NCBI GenBank assembly: GCA_900696575.1
Contig: CAADHD010000008.1
Span: 1-49,961 of the forward strand
Direction of reading: 5' to 3'
From: an uncultured Bacteroidota bacterium
GTDB lineage: Bacteria; Bacteroidota; Bacteroidia; AKYH767-A; OLB10
DNA length: 49,961 bases
Shown here: positions 1 to 8,957 of the stretch, one piece after another
Layout: each line of letters opens with the position of its first letter
Position numbering within the stretch: the stretch's first letter is position 1
Notes under the pieces: model-generated
Databases searched by the model: none
Told to the model about the DNA's origin: nothing
What the model saw: only the letters and a program-made list of their open reading frames with translations
Made by a program: the position numbers and the translations under genes

Positions 1-193
1 CATCATACATTACAGAAACCCGGCCTTCGGGTTGTACCGCTCGTTGTGATGCGTAATAGAAATTGAAACTCGGCTGCGGCTGAAATGATTTGGCTTATCA
101 GGTGGTTGTGCAACGGTTACCGCTGTTAGCTGCTGCCCTTCTTTTCTGTCGTGTTAGTTCGTTGTCATTTTGTGTCTGTCTTTGTGCATTGGC

Positions 194-259
194 TTGGTGG
201 CTCTTTTGCAAAACTTAGCTTTTGCTTGGGCAAGTTCGGTTTTGCAAATGTGCCACCAA
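194..259. repeat. Imperfect 20-bp inverted repeat with 26-nt spacer
   Basis: The left arm at 194-213 (TTGGTGGCTCTTTTGCAAAA) and the right arm at 240-259 are reverse complements at 18 of 20 positions. The 26-nt spacer (214-239) contains a further short self-complementary CTT...AAG portion. The whole could form a cruciform in DNA or a long hairpin in RNA. No U-tract follows, so it does not look like a simple terminator. It may be a dispersed intergenic element, but no second copy was seen in this window. Confidence 0.7.
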
Positions 260-517
260 TTGCGTTGTTAAATTAAATTAAAAAAAATGTGCGGTGGGGA
301 AAATAAAAAATACTGAAGGGTCGGCAATGAGTGCCTGCCTGTTCGGCAGACAGGTCGGCTTACTCTTTGTCCTCTTGAAATATATTCTGTATGTTGGTCA
401 CCTGTCAAAATGGTTTGTCCTTGTTTTAATGTTCAATTTTTAGTCGTCTGTTCAATGGTTGCAGTGTCGTCATACACTGGCAGCCAACAACTAAATATCA
501 GCACTGAATCAATAAAA

Positions 518-559
518 AAGTTCGCTTTTCGTACTGACGAGTGCAGGATTAGCGAACTT
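518..559. repeat. 9-bp perfect inverted repeat (hairpin)
   Basis: AAGTTCGCT (518-526) and AGCGAACTT (551-559) are perfect reverse complements separated by 24 nt. It lies in the gene-free region and is not followed by a T-tract. Function unknown. Confidence 0.55.
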
Positions 560-751
560 CCCGGGGTGCTGTAATTTTTCATCTTCCAAAAATAACCCTC
601 TTTTTTTATCACCCCATAGGTAAAACCTTACCCTCATTTTGTAGCGAAACTTCGGTAATATTCAATAGACTTTATGTTTCAGAGATTCAATGGCACTCAT
701 AATGTGTTTATGATTCATTCAATTCCTGTACATCAATTAAGCAATGCATCA

Positions 752-816
752 AAATCCCGAAGGGATAGAATAATTGTAGAACGATTGCTCTTATTGCCCG
801 GAACCCCGAAAGGGTG
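752..816. repeat. Pair of CCCGAAGGG-type intergenic repeat units
   Basis: Two related short palindromic units occur about 50 nt apart: ATCCCGAAGGGAT near 752 and CCCCGAAAGGG near 805. Each is flanked by A/T-rich sequence, and a further small ATCC...GGAT hairpin lies at 848-863. The arrangement resembles palindromic intergenic repeats that occur in tandem. The family assignment is an inference. Confidence 0.45.
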
Positions 817-937
817 ACATAAGGTTTTAACATAGAGGTAATGAACTATCCTCCTTTCAGGATCTTAACTGAACGATCAGAGTCGCTGCAATCATTTCAC
901 CGATTCACGGCCTAATAATCAGTGCAGCATTGTTGAA

Positions 938-988
938 TAAGATTGCTTCAACTGTCATGTTTTGCCGCTCCTGACCGCTTTGCAATGA
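938..988. repeat. Decayed copy of 'AGATTGCTTC...GCAATGA' repeat
   Basis: AAGATTGCTTCAACTGTCATG followed about 20 nt later by TTTGCAATGATG matches the arrangement at 49700-49750 (AGATTGCTTCATCAGTCAT...GCAATGAC). The two ends of the window therefore carry members of the same degenerate repeat family. It abuts the 3' end of the M13 peptidase gene. Confidence 0.5.
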
Positions 989-1005
989 TGTGCGGGAATC
1001 AAAAA

Positions 1006-3045
1006 CTACCAGATTTTAATCCTCATCTCAGGGCTGCGGTACATGGCATCGCCTTCTTTTATATTAAACGCTTCGTAAAACTCAGTCATGTTGCTTAAAG
1101 GCCCGATAACGCGAAAGCGTGCCGGTGAGTGCACATCGGTTTTAACCTGAGTGGCCAGTGCTTCGGGGCGTATGTTAATCATCCATGCCAGTGCATAAGC
1201 AAGGAAAAAACGTTGCTGAGGAGTGTAGCCGCCAATGGTTTTTCCTTCTTTGAATTGATTTGTTTTCTTAAAGGCTTCGTAACCCATCATGATACCGCCA
1301 AGGTCGGCAATGTTTTCACCCTGTGTGGCATCACCATTAAGGCTAAGGCTGTCGAGTACTGTGTAGTTGTTGTATTGTTCAACAATCATTTTTGTTTTTG
1401 CAAAAAACTTAAGACTGTCTTCTTCTGTCCACCAGTTACTCAGGTTGCCACGGTCATCGAACTTGCTGCCCTGATCATCAAAACCATGCGTTATTTCATG
1501 CCCGAAGGTTGAGCCTCCGATAATGGAGTAGAGGATGGCATCATCAGCCAGCTTACGTTCATAGCCCGGTACAATTATGTTGCAGCCAGGCACTACAATT
1601 TCATTGTTAGAAGGATTGTAATAGGCATTGTACGTCTGCGGATACATGTGCCATTCGGTGCGGTCAACCGGTTTTCCGAATTTATTGATCATGTAATTCC
1701 ATTCCCACTGATTGGCGCGGATAATGTTTTTGGCATACACATCGCGTTCAATGCTGAGGGCGCTCATGTCTTTCCATTTATCAGGATAGCCTACTTTAAA
1801 AATCATGGTATTCAGTTTGGCCAATGCTTTTTCTTTGGTGGCATTGCTCATCCAATCAAGTGTTTTAATGCGGTTGGCAAACTCATCTTTAATAGCCATT
1901 CCTATTTCCATCAGTTTTTCTTTGGTGCCTTTTGGGAGATATTCACTTACATAGACCTGTCCGATAAGTTCACCCAGCATGTTATCGGTGGTCATCACCA
2001 CACGTTTCCATCGGTCGCGCGGAACTTCAACACCTCTCAATACGGTTGAGTAAAACCGGAAGTGCTGCATAAAAGTGCTGTCATCAAGAAAAGGCGCCAT
2101 ACTTTTAATCAGGTGAAAACTCAGATAGTCTTTCCAGGAATCAAGAGAATTTTTTTTCAGTTCGGTATTCAGGGTTGCAAAAAATTCAGGCTGGCCTATA
2201 ATCACTGTATCAGGATTGGTTAGGTTTATTCCGGTCAGGTATGCATCGGTATCAAACAAAGGAAGCATGGCTTTGAAACGCGCTGCATCCATTTTGTTGT
2301 AATTGGCAAACGGATCGCGAAGTGCTTCTAATTTGCGGCTTGATTTGGCAAGAGATGTTTCAAGTTCGAAAACAGATTTTGATTTGGCAGAGGCTGTTGT
2401 TTCATCATTTCCCAATGTTTTAAAAACATTGTTCAGGTAGTTTATGTATTCTGCTCGGATATTTTGTGTGCGTGAATCGTTATCGAAATAATAATCGCGG
2501 TCGGGCAATCCTAAGTCTCCCTGCCAGAAAAAAACAGCATGTTTATCGCTGAGCATATAATCCTGACTTACATAAACGTTCATTAAAGGTCTGCTGCCGA
2601 TGGTATGAAGGTGAGCAATGGCAGAAGCCAGGTCGCTGATGGAACTAATGTTTTGAATGTTTTTCAATTCATCGCTGATGGCATTCAGTTTTTCCTTGTT
2701 AATGGAAACGGAATCCATTCCTGTGAAATAGAAATCGCCAATTTTCTGTTTGTGGCTTCCTTTTTCGGCATTGGCAGACATTGAGCTCAGGCAAATCTGT
2801 TTTACGGATTCATTAATGGTATCCTGAATGGTTTTCCACAGGCCGTTGTACGATTCGCTGGCAGGGATAGGATTTTTATTAAACCATTTGCCGTTGGCAA
2901 ACTGAAAAAAATCTTCACCGGGATTAATGCCTGAATCCACATGAGAGGCAAGTTCATCAGGTGCGGGCGTTTCTTTTTTGGGTTGGCAGGAGATGATGAA
3001 TGCAGCAAAAGCAATCATTAGCATGCTGAAGAAGTTCTGTTTCAT
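1006..3045 (-). CDS. M13 family (neprilysin-like) metallopeptidase, lipoprotein
   Basis: A 679-residue zinc endopeptidase of family M13 (PepO/neprilysin type), expected to cleave oligopeptides in the periplasm or at the outer membrane. The N-terminus is a lipoprotein signal ending in IISC with lipidated Cys20. The large helical M13 N-domain covers roughly residues 35-410 and the catalytic domain the rest. The zinc site is HEITH (H516, H520) with the third ligand in ENIADLGG (E577). The typical NAYYNP substrate-binding segment is at 473-478. Length and domain order are normal for the family. A TANNTTTG promoter element lies just upstream. The physiological substrate is unknown. Confidence 0.96.
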   Translation of the reverse strand: MKQNFFSMLMIAFAAFIISCQPKKETPAPDELASHVDSGINPGEDFFQFANGKWFNKNPIPASESYNGLWKTIQDTINESVKQICLSSMSANAEKGSHKQKIGDFYFTGMDSVSINKEKLNAISDELKNIQNISSISDLASAIAHLHTIGSRPLMNVYVSQDYMLSDKHAVFFWQGDLGLPDRDYYFDNDSRTQNIRAEYINYLNNVFKTLGNDETTASAKSKSVFELETSLAKSSRKLEALRDPFANYNKMDAARFKAMLPLFDTDAYLTGINLTNPDTVIIGQPEFFATLNTELKKNSLDSWKDYLSFHLIKSMAPFLDDSTFMQHFRFYSTVLRGVEVPRDRWKRVVMTTDNMLGELIGQVYVSEYLPKGTKEKLMEIGMAIKDEFANRIKTLDWMSNATKEKALAKLNTMIFKVGYPDKWKDMSALSIERDVYAKNIIRANQWEWNYMINKFGKPVDRTEWHMYPQTYNAYYNPSNNEIVVPGCNIIVPGYERKLADDAILYSIIGGSTFGHEITHGFDDQGSKFDDRGNLSNWWTEEDSLKFFAKTKMIVEQYNNYTVLDSLSLNGDATQGENIADLGGIMMGYEAFKKTNQFKEGKTIGGYTPQQRFFLAYALAWMINIRPEALATQVKTDVHSPARFRVIGPLSNMTEFYEAFNIKEGDAMYRSPEMRIKIW

Positions 3046-3063
3046 TTTTTATTTTGAAGGAGG

Positions 3064-3071
3064 CAAAACTA
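3064..3071 (-). promoter_or_regulatory. Putative -7 promoter element (TAGTTTTG)
   Basis: On the minus strand this reads TAGTTTTG, a perfect match to the Bacteroidota -7 consensus TANNTTTG, ending 18 nt before the M13 peptidase start codon. No convincing -33 TTG was found. Confidence 0.5.
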
Positions 3072-3129
3072 GGCGAGTGTCATCAGGTTTTTTGATGAAT
3101 GGCATACATCATCATGCAGGAATAAATAA

Positions 3130-3152
3130 CCCGGCAACTTTTGATTACCGGG
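3130..3152 (-). terminator. Weak hairpin downstream of the pyrophosphatase gene
   Basis: CCCGG (3130-3134) and CCGGG (3148-3152) can pair around a 13-nt loop. On the minus strand it lies directly after the stop codon of the pyrophosphatase-YceI gene and is followed by TTATTTATT. The stem is short, so this is only a possible terminator. Confidence 0.35.
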
Positions 3153-3175
3153 CTTTCTGTTAAAGATTGCTGGAT

Positions 3176-5977
3176 TTATTTTTTAATGCATTCTATGGTA
3201 AAGTTGAGCGTAGCCACATCGCCCATGAAAGGAAGGTTTGGTCCGCCAACGCCAAAGTCGTTACGATTAATGGTTGTCATGCCTTCGAAAGAATAAACAG
3301 TACTGCTGTCAAAAGAATTCAAATTTTCGCCTAAGTAATTGAAATAAATGGAATGAGGCTGAGACTTTCCTTTGATGGTAAGTTCGCCTGTGGCTTTGTA
3401 CTGATACTGTGCATTGTCTGATTCGTTGAGCTGAGAAGAAACGAAGGATATCTCAGGAAATTTAGCGGCATCAAAATAATCCGGGCCTTTAAGATGGCCG
3501 TCACGCATTTCATTGGAAGTGTTGATGGTATTAACATCATACTTTACTTCAAGGGTTGACTGTTTCCAGTCGTCAGCTTTTGTAAATGCACCTGATGAAA
3601 CATTCATAGTTCCTTTGGCATTGGCTAACCAGTGCTTAATGGTGAATTGTGTAAAGGTATGAGCAAGGTCGAAGTCAAGTTTTTCTGACGGTATAGTAGC
3701 AATGTCTGCAAAAGCAGCTTTTATTTCAGCAGCGGCAACAGGAGCAGCAGCTTTTTCTTCAAAAGGTTTAAGCGCAATTAACGGAGCAATAACAAGCGCT
3801 ACCACACTCATGAGTTTTAAAAGGATATTCAATGATGGGCCGGAGGTATCTTTAAACGGATCGCCCACTGTATCGCCTACCACAGCAGCTTTATGAGGCT
3901 CGGAGCCTTTGAAGTATTTCTTACCGTCAATTTCCACACCTTCTTCAAACATTTTCTTGGCATTGTCCCAGGCGCCACCGGCATTACTCTGGAAAATAGC
4001 CATCAGTACACCGGAAACCGTAACACCGGCTAACAAACCGCCTAATGCTTCAGGGCCAAAGCCGGGAAGAAATGCAATAGCAATAGGAACAGTTACTGCC
4101 ATCAATCCGGGCAACACCATTTGTTTGATGGCCGATTGTGTGCTTATTTCAACACACTTGCCGTATTCGGCATATCCGTCAGCACCTTCAAAAGTTTTTT
4201 TATCAGCATCATTCCAGTCATTCATTTCTTTTCCTTCGTTTCTGCGCATCACCTCCAGAGCTGCTTTCAGTTGAGGAATGTTATTAAATTGCCTGCGTAC
4301 TTCCTGAATCATGCTCATGGCAGCGCGACCGACAGCACCCATGGCTAAAGCAGAAAATACAAACGGCAGCATGGCTCCTATGAATAACCCGGCAATTACA
4401 TTGGCTTTAGAAATATCAATAGTTTTAATGTGTGCTGCCGTCATATATGCTCCGAAAAGTGCAAGTGCAGTAAGAGCAGCAGAGGCAATAGCAAATCCTT
4501 TTCCGATGGCGGCAGTGGTGTTACCTACGGCATCTAATTTATCAGTGCGTTTGCGTACTTCTTTCGGAAGCTCTCCCATTTCGGCAATACCTCCTGCATT
4601 GTCAGAGATTGGCCCGTAAGCATCAACTGCCAACTGAATTCCAAGATTGCTCAACATTCCAACGGCCGCAATGGCGATTCCATACAAGCCTCCGAAATGA
4701 AATGCTCCGATGATGGAGAATGCAATCAGCAAAACAGGAATAGCAGTTGACATCATGCCCACCCCTAAACCGGCAATAATGTTGGTGGCGCTTCCGGTTG
4801 AAGATTGCTGTACGATGGATAGTACAGGTTTTTTGCCGGTGCCGGTGAAGTATTCGGTTACCAATCCAACCAATAAACCGGCAACAAGACCGATGATGGT
4901 AGCAATGAAAATTCCGGTAGAGGTGTATGTGTTTGGTGAACCGTCAGGGTTTGTATATAATGGATCGGCATAAGTCCATGTTTCGGGCAACATGCCTTTG
5001 ATGATAAACCAGGATGCAATAATCATCAGGATGGAAGAACCAAATTCTCCCATGTTTAAAGCTTTTTGCGGATCTCCGCCTTCTTTTACTTTCACCATGA
5101 ATGTTCCTAAAATGGACATTACAATTCCGCAGGCTGCCAGTGCTAACGGAAGCAATACAGCCGAAAGACCGTTAAATTCATCGGCAAAACCGGCACCCAT
5201 AAAAGCAGCGCCAAGAACCATAGTTCCAACAATGGAGCCTACGTAAGACTCAAACAAGTCAGCACCCATACCGGCCACATCTCCCACGTTATCACCTACG
5301 TTATCGGCAATGGTTGCAGGATTAAGGGGATGATCTTCCGGAATACCGGCTTCCACTTTACCAACAAGGTCAGCGCCTACATCGGCAGCTTTGGTATAAA
5401 TACCACCGCCTACACGGGCAAACAATGCAATGGATGATGCACCGAAAGAGAATCCGGTAATCACCGTAATTACTCTTGAGAGATTGTCATGAGTGTCCGT
5501 ACCGAACATATTGCCGTAAATGATAAAGAGTGTGCTGAGACCAAGAACCCCCAGCCCAACTACGCCCATTCCCATTACAGAGCCACCGGCAAAAGCTACT
5601 TCAAGGGCTTTGCCAAGGCTGGTGCGTGCAGCATTGGTAGTACGTACGTTGGCTTTGGTAGCCACGCGCATTCCGATAAAGCCTGCCAGGCCTGAGCATA
5701 AAGCACCCATAATAAAGGAAACCGCTACCATCCACGAGGAAGTTTCTTTATTGGCCGTTACCCCCAGAAGAATTGCAACACAGAGAACGAAAACTGCAAG
5801 AACGCGGTACTCGGCTTTCAGAAATGCCATGGCTCCCTCCGAAATGTGGCCGGCTATACGTTTCATGCGGTCGGTGCCTGCATCAAGTTTTCCTATCCAT
5901 GCTGATTTCCAAAACGTGTAAAGCAGCGCAAGAATCCCGAAAGCGGGAACAATCATAATGAGTGTTTGTGTGGTCAT
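3176..5977 (-). CDS. hppA: Membrane-bound ion-pumping pyrophosphatase fused to a YceI domain
   Basis: A 933-residue protein. Residues 1-735 are a complete membrane pyrophosphatase, which couples PPi hydrolysis to cation export through a 16-helix membrane domain. Visible signatures are the [18 protein letters not shown] loop (190-207), [20 protein letters not shown] (225-244) and [13 protein letters not shown] (701-713). Ala489 in GNTTAA marks the K+-dependent class, where K+-independent enzymes have Lys. Glu243-Ser244 in DLFES and Asn717 resemble Na+-transporting members, so Na+ or mixed Na+/H+ transport is plausible but not proven. After the last helix and an Ala/Glu-rich linker (740-755), residues 760-933 form a YceI-like lipocalin domain, with [12 protein letters not shown] (825-836) and NRNDFGV (904-910). 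The C-terminus of these pumps is extracytoplasmic, so the YceI part should face the periplasm. Typical family length is about 700-770 residues; the extra domain is the oddity. Confidence 0.95.
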   Translation of the reverse strand: MTTQTLIMIVPAFGILALLYTFWKSAWIGKLDAGTDRMKRIAGHISEGAMAFLKAEYRVLAVFVLCVAILLGVTANKETSSWMVAVSFIMGALCSGLAGFIGMRVATKANVRTTNAARTSLGKALEVAFAGGSVMGMGVVGLGVLGLSTLFIIYGNMFGTDTHDNLSRVITVITGFSFGASSIALFARVGGGIYTKAADVGADLVGKVEAGIPEDHPLNPATIADNVGDNVGDVAGMGADLFESYVGSIVGTMVLGAAFMGAGFADEFNGLSAVLLPLALAACGIVMSILGTFMVKVKEGGDPQKALNMGEFGSSILMIIASWFIIKGMLPETWTYADPLYTNPDGSPNTYTSTGIFIATIIGLVAGLLVGLVTEYFTGTGKKPVLSIVQQSSTGSATNIIAGLGVGMMSTAIPVLLIAFSIIGAFHFGGLYGIAIAAVGMLSNLGIQLAVDAYGPISDNAGGIAEMGELPKEVRKRTDKLDAVGNTTAAIGKGFAIASAALTALALFGAYMTAAHIKTIDISKANVIAGLFIGAMLPFVFSALAMGAVGRAAMSMIQEVRRQFNNIPQLKAALEVMRRNEGKEMNDWNDADKKTFEGADGYAEYGKCVEISTQSAIKQMVLPGLMAVTVPIAIAFLPGFGPEALGGLLAGVTVSGVLMAIFQSNAGGAWDNAKKMFEEGVEIDGKKYFKGSEPHKAAVVGDTVGDPFKDTSGPSLNILLKLMSVVALVIAPLIALKPFEEKAAAPVAAAEIKAAFADIATIPSEKLDFDLAHTFTQFTIKHWLANAKGTMNVSSGAFTKADDWKQSTLEVKYDVNTINTSNEMRDGHLKGPDYFDAAKFPEISFVSSQLNESDNAQYQYKATGELTIKGKSQPHSIYFNYLGENLNSFDSSTVYSFEGMTTINRNDFGVGGPNLPFMGDVATLNFTIECIKK

Positions 5978-6046
5978 ATTTGTTTTAAATTGATTATCGG
6001 TTTAAGATAGGATGCTGGAAAGCAGCCGGTTAAGTTTTAAAGGCGG

Positions 6047-6054
6047 CAAATGTA
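6047..6054 (-). promoter_or_regulatory. Putative -7 promoter element (TACATTTG)
   Basis: Minus-strand TACATTTG, a perfect TANNTTTG match, about 70 nt upstream of the pyrophosphatase-YceI start codon. It implies a leader of about 60 nt. Confidence 0.5.
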
Positions 6055-6128
6055 AATAAAGCCATACTACTTCATGATTCATTTTTAATGAAAAGACTTT
6101 CTGATAAAAGCTGGTGATTGCTATAAAC

Positions 6129-6160
6129 AAAAAAGCGGGGACGCAAGCCCCCGCTTTTAA
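6129..6160 (-). terminator. Rho-independent terminator of the T9SS protein gene
   Basis: AAAAGCGGGG (6131-6140) pairs perfectly with CCCCGCTTTT (6149-6158) around an 8-nt loop. On the minus strand it follows the stop at 6176 and continues into a T-rich run. This is a strong intrinsic terminator separating this gene from the pyrophosphatase gene. Confidence 0.8.
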
Positions 6161-6175
6161 CCATGACAAATTATA

Positions 6176-8752
6176 TTATTCTACAAGAACAGGAAGCCGT
6201 ACTGAATTTCCGTCCTGTATAACAGAAAGAATATATGCTCCCTTTGCAGTAGAGGTGAAGTAAACCGGAAACTCATTTAATCCCTGCTGTGCCAATACAT
6301 TATTGGAATAAATAATCCTGCCGCTTAAATCATAAAGTTGAATGGTAGCAATGCCGTTTTTGTCAGCAACATATTTTATTTCGGCAAATTCTTTAACCGG
6401 ATTTGGAAAAATAGATGTTGCAACCTCTGCCTCATTAAACATGCGTTCGCAATTGGTTAAGGTTACAGATAGAGCTTTTGTTCCGCTGTTGCCGCAGGTA
6501 TTTTGCGCAATTACACCCACACTGCCGCTTACAGAACCAAAGTCTATAGTTACTGATGTTGCTGTTGTAACCAGAGGATTTCCTGTAAATGAGCCATCAC
6601 TTACCACGCTGCCTGCTGGCGCTGACCATCGGTAAGTACTGGCACCCGCAGAACCTGATGTGCTGTATGCAATGCCTGTAGCATTTTTACATTCTGTTGT
6701 AGAACCGCTAAGCGTGGCCGGATTGGCTGGTATTCCCTTAATACTGTTAAGGCAACGGGCTGCACTTGTAGCACAGGCATTCGATGCCGTAACACAAACA
6801 TTAACCGGAAATGCAGTCGCTGTACTAAAATCAACATTGGCTGTATTACCTGATGGAGTAACAGTAGCGCTGTTGGTAGCCGACCAGTTGTAGGTTACTC
6901 CGGATACAAGCGGAACAGTATAATTAAAAGCGCCATTGCAAACTCCGGCAATCGGGCCTGTCATACTTCCTGGGGTAGCGGGTTTCTGACTTTTTACATT
7001 GAGACAACGGTTGGCGCCAAAACCACAGCCGTAATTAGCAGCTACACATATATTTCCGCTCACAAATGATCCTGAAATAGACACTTCAGCCGAAGTTCCC
7101 AAATCATTAATCATCGTCATGCCCGCAGGTAAAGTCCATTGGTAAGAAGTTGCACCAGCCACCGGAGCAATGCTATAGGTGGTTGAAGCTACAGGAGGGC
7201 AAACTGAGGAACTGCCGGTAATGGCTGATGAAATAACAGGAGTGCTTTTAACAGCAATGCAACGTGTAACAGTGGCTTCGCAAGGTCCGGTTGCATATAC
7301 ACATACACTTCCCGAAGTGAAACTTATCGGGAAGGTTACATCCACAGAAAGTGCATTGGTAGTAAGCGGATTTCCTGTATTTACGCCATCAAAAATATCA
7401 GCACCTGCAGGAGCGGTAAAGGTGTAACTTAACGCACCAGTAATGGCTGTTGGTATGGTGTATGTTTTGGTTTGGCCGGGGCAGGCAAAGGCCGGTCCAT
7501 TTAAACCGGGTACACTAACAGTTCTGCGCGACCATTTTTTGGAAGCAGGGCCCACTCCGCAAGTATTCTGACCTCTTACATTTACTTCATAGCCTGAGAA
7601 AGATGTTGCTAAATGTTCAACAGTTACAGATGTTCCGGAACCGGAGATGTTGACATAAGGGAATGTGCCATACCAATCGTAGCTGGTGGCATTTGCCACG
7701 GGATTGATGGTCCATGTTGTAAAATCACCGGGGCAGGCTGTGGCCGGAAAGGATGTTATTACGGGAGCTGCCGTAACCGGGTTTTCGATGGTTAAAGTGA
7801 TGGAATTTGAATTGGCTGTAAGCGAACTGATGCATGATTCATTAGAAGTAAGCACGCAGGAAACAATATCTCCGTTGGCAGGTGAGGTGAGCGTATAAGT
7901 TGGGGAATCAGTGCCAACATTGCCACCATTTAGTTTCCATTGAAACGAAGGCGAAGTACCGCCATTGGTTGGAGTAGCGGTAAATGTAAGCGATGTGCCG
8001 GTACAGGCAGGGTTGGTTCCTGTGGTTAAAGCAATACTTACTGCCGGAGTTGGATTGCTTGGACAGATGCTGATGTTATCTACGGCAAAGGAGGCACGGC
8101 TGCCTGCACCGCTAATATCGCGGTTAGCCCAGCGCAGATAAACGGTGCTTTGGTCATTACAGGCTGATGGTAGTGTTAATGTAAATGATTGCAGATTTTG
8201 TGGTGTGGTAACACCGCTGCCTGTTTGTGTTGTCGTATTGTTTTGGTAAAAACCATCCGTAAGTCCTGTAACGGATGTCCATGTTCCGGTTATGCTGCCA
8301 ACAGCATATTGCAAATCCAAACCATTTATTCTGGTATTTGAACCACCGTCATAGGGATTACGAATGGTCATAGCATCAAAACTAACTGACACATTGAAAT
8401 GGCCGGTTGTGTTTATGGCAAGTGCTATGGAAGGATCAACAGAACCGCTGCCGAGCATGCCTATCTTTCCGTTGTAATTGTGTACGCCACCCGAATTGGT
8501 GCTTGCTGAACTGGACGCGGTTAATGCCCTGTCGCCTGTGGGTGCATTAGTTCGGAATGAACTGCTCATAGCTGTTGCTAAATTCCATCCCTGCCATCCT
8601 GTCGGATAAGTGGTACTTGAATGAGCCAATGAAGAAAAATTCTGAGAGTAAGGCAGCGATTGGGCTGTTGGTGCTGTCTGACTGTAGCCGGTAAAGTTTA
8701 AGAACATGGCTGCCAATAGCAGCAATAAACGATTGGGTTGTAAATGTTTCAT
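6176..8752 (-). CDS. Large secreted protein with Ig/PKD-like repeats and a T9SS C-terminal sorting domain
   Basis: An 858-residue secreted protein. Residues 1-25 are a signal peptide ending at GYSQ. Residues of about 30-232 form a beta-rich, possibly jelly-roll domain with the segment RASFAVDNISI near its end. From about 235 to 770 there is a series of Ig/PKD-like repeats, each with a variant of 'C.G...TYTI....GA.SY.W..PAG' followed by a TG-T-rich strand. The C-terminal 80 residues, with IFPNPVKEFAEI and YDLSGRIIYS, form a type A sorting domain for the type IX secretion system, so the protein should be exported and anchored at or released from the cell surface. No catalytic domain is evident; an adhesin-like or structural role is inferred. 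It has its own strong terminator. Confidence 0.9.
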   Translation of the reverse strand: MKHLQPNRLLLLLAAMFLNFTGYSQTAPTAQSLPYSQNFSSLAHSSTTYPTGWQGWNLATAMSSSFRTNAPTGDRALTASSSASTNSGGVHNYNGKIGMLGSGSVDPSIALAINTTGHFNVSVSFDAMTIRNPYDGGSNTRINGLDLQYAVGSITGTWTSVTGLTDGFYQNNTTTQTGSGVTTPQNLQSFTLTLPSACNDQSTVYLRWANRDISGAGSRASFAVDNISICPSNPTPAVSIALTTGTNPACTGTSLTFTATPTNGGTSPSFQWKLNGGNVGTDSPTYTLTSPANGDIVSCVLTSNESCISSLTANSNSITLTIENPVTAAPVITSFPATACPGDFTTWTINPVANATSYDWYGTFPYVNISGSGTSVTVEHLATSFSGYEVNVRGQNTCGVGPASKKWSRRTVSVPGLNGPAFACPGQTKTYTIPTAITGALSYTFTAPAGADIFDGVNTGNPLTTNALSVDVTFPISFTSGSVCVYATGPCEATVTRCIAVKSTPVISSAITGSSSVCPPVASTTYSIAPVAGATSYQWTLPAGMTMINDLGTSAEVSISGSFVSGNICVAANYGCGFGANRCLNVKSQKPATPGSMTGPIAGVCNGAFNYTVPLVSGVTYNWSATNSATVTPSGNTANVDFSTATAFPVNVCVTASNACATSAARCLNSIKGIPANPATLSGSTTECKNATGIAYSTSGSAGASTYRWSAPAGSVVSDGSFTGNPLVTTATSVTIDFGSVSGSVGVIAQNTCGNSGTKALSVTLTNCERMFNEAEVATSIFPNPVKEFAEIKYVADKNGIATIQLYDLSGRIIYSNNVLAQQGLNEFPVYFTSTAKGAYILSVIQDGNSVRLPVLVE

Positions 8753-8957
8753 ATATTTTTTATTAAAGTTTCAATGTAAGTAATAAACGGGTAGTGGTTA
8801 GCGATGCAAAGAAACAAAAACATCATTCAAAATTTCTATAGCTGTTGAAAAGAAATAGAACCTTTCAGACAGATTAAATAATGCTGATTTAATACTTAAA
8901 TAAAATTCCGCAATCTTATGTTTTTGAGAGAGTAAAGATAAATAAGAAATCTTTTTC

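Larger units (their letters stand above)
1..1005. other. Gene-free region with inverted and dispersed repeats
   Basis: No convincing protein-coding gene or RNA gene is visible in the first kilobase. It contains a long imperfect inverted repeat (194-259), a GC-rich palindromic stretch near 342-357, a hairpin around 458-488, a 9-bp perfect stem (518-559), two CCCGAAGGG-type repeat units (752-816) and a decayed copy of a repeat family also seen at the right end of the window (938-988). The pattern suggests accumulated intergenic repeats downstream of the M13 peptidase gene, which ends at 1006 on the minus strand. Whether any of it is transcribed cannot be told from the sequence. Confidence 0.6.

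Noticed and set aside
120-490. Integron attC site suggested by GTT...AAC hairpins
   Set aside because: The order of the core sites (GTT left, AAC right) is opposite to attC, and no integrase or cassette array is present.
3909-5921. Several long reading frames on the plus strand opposite the pyrophosphatase gene
   Set aside because: They overlap a strongly conserved gene on the other strand, have no recognisable domains and reflect the codon bias of the real gene.
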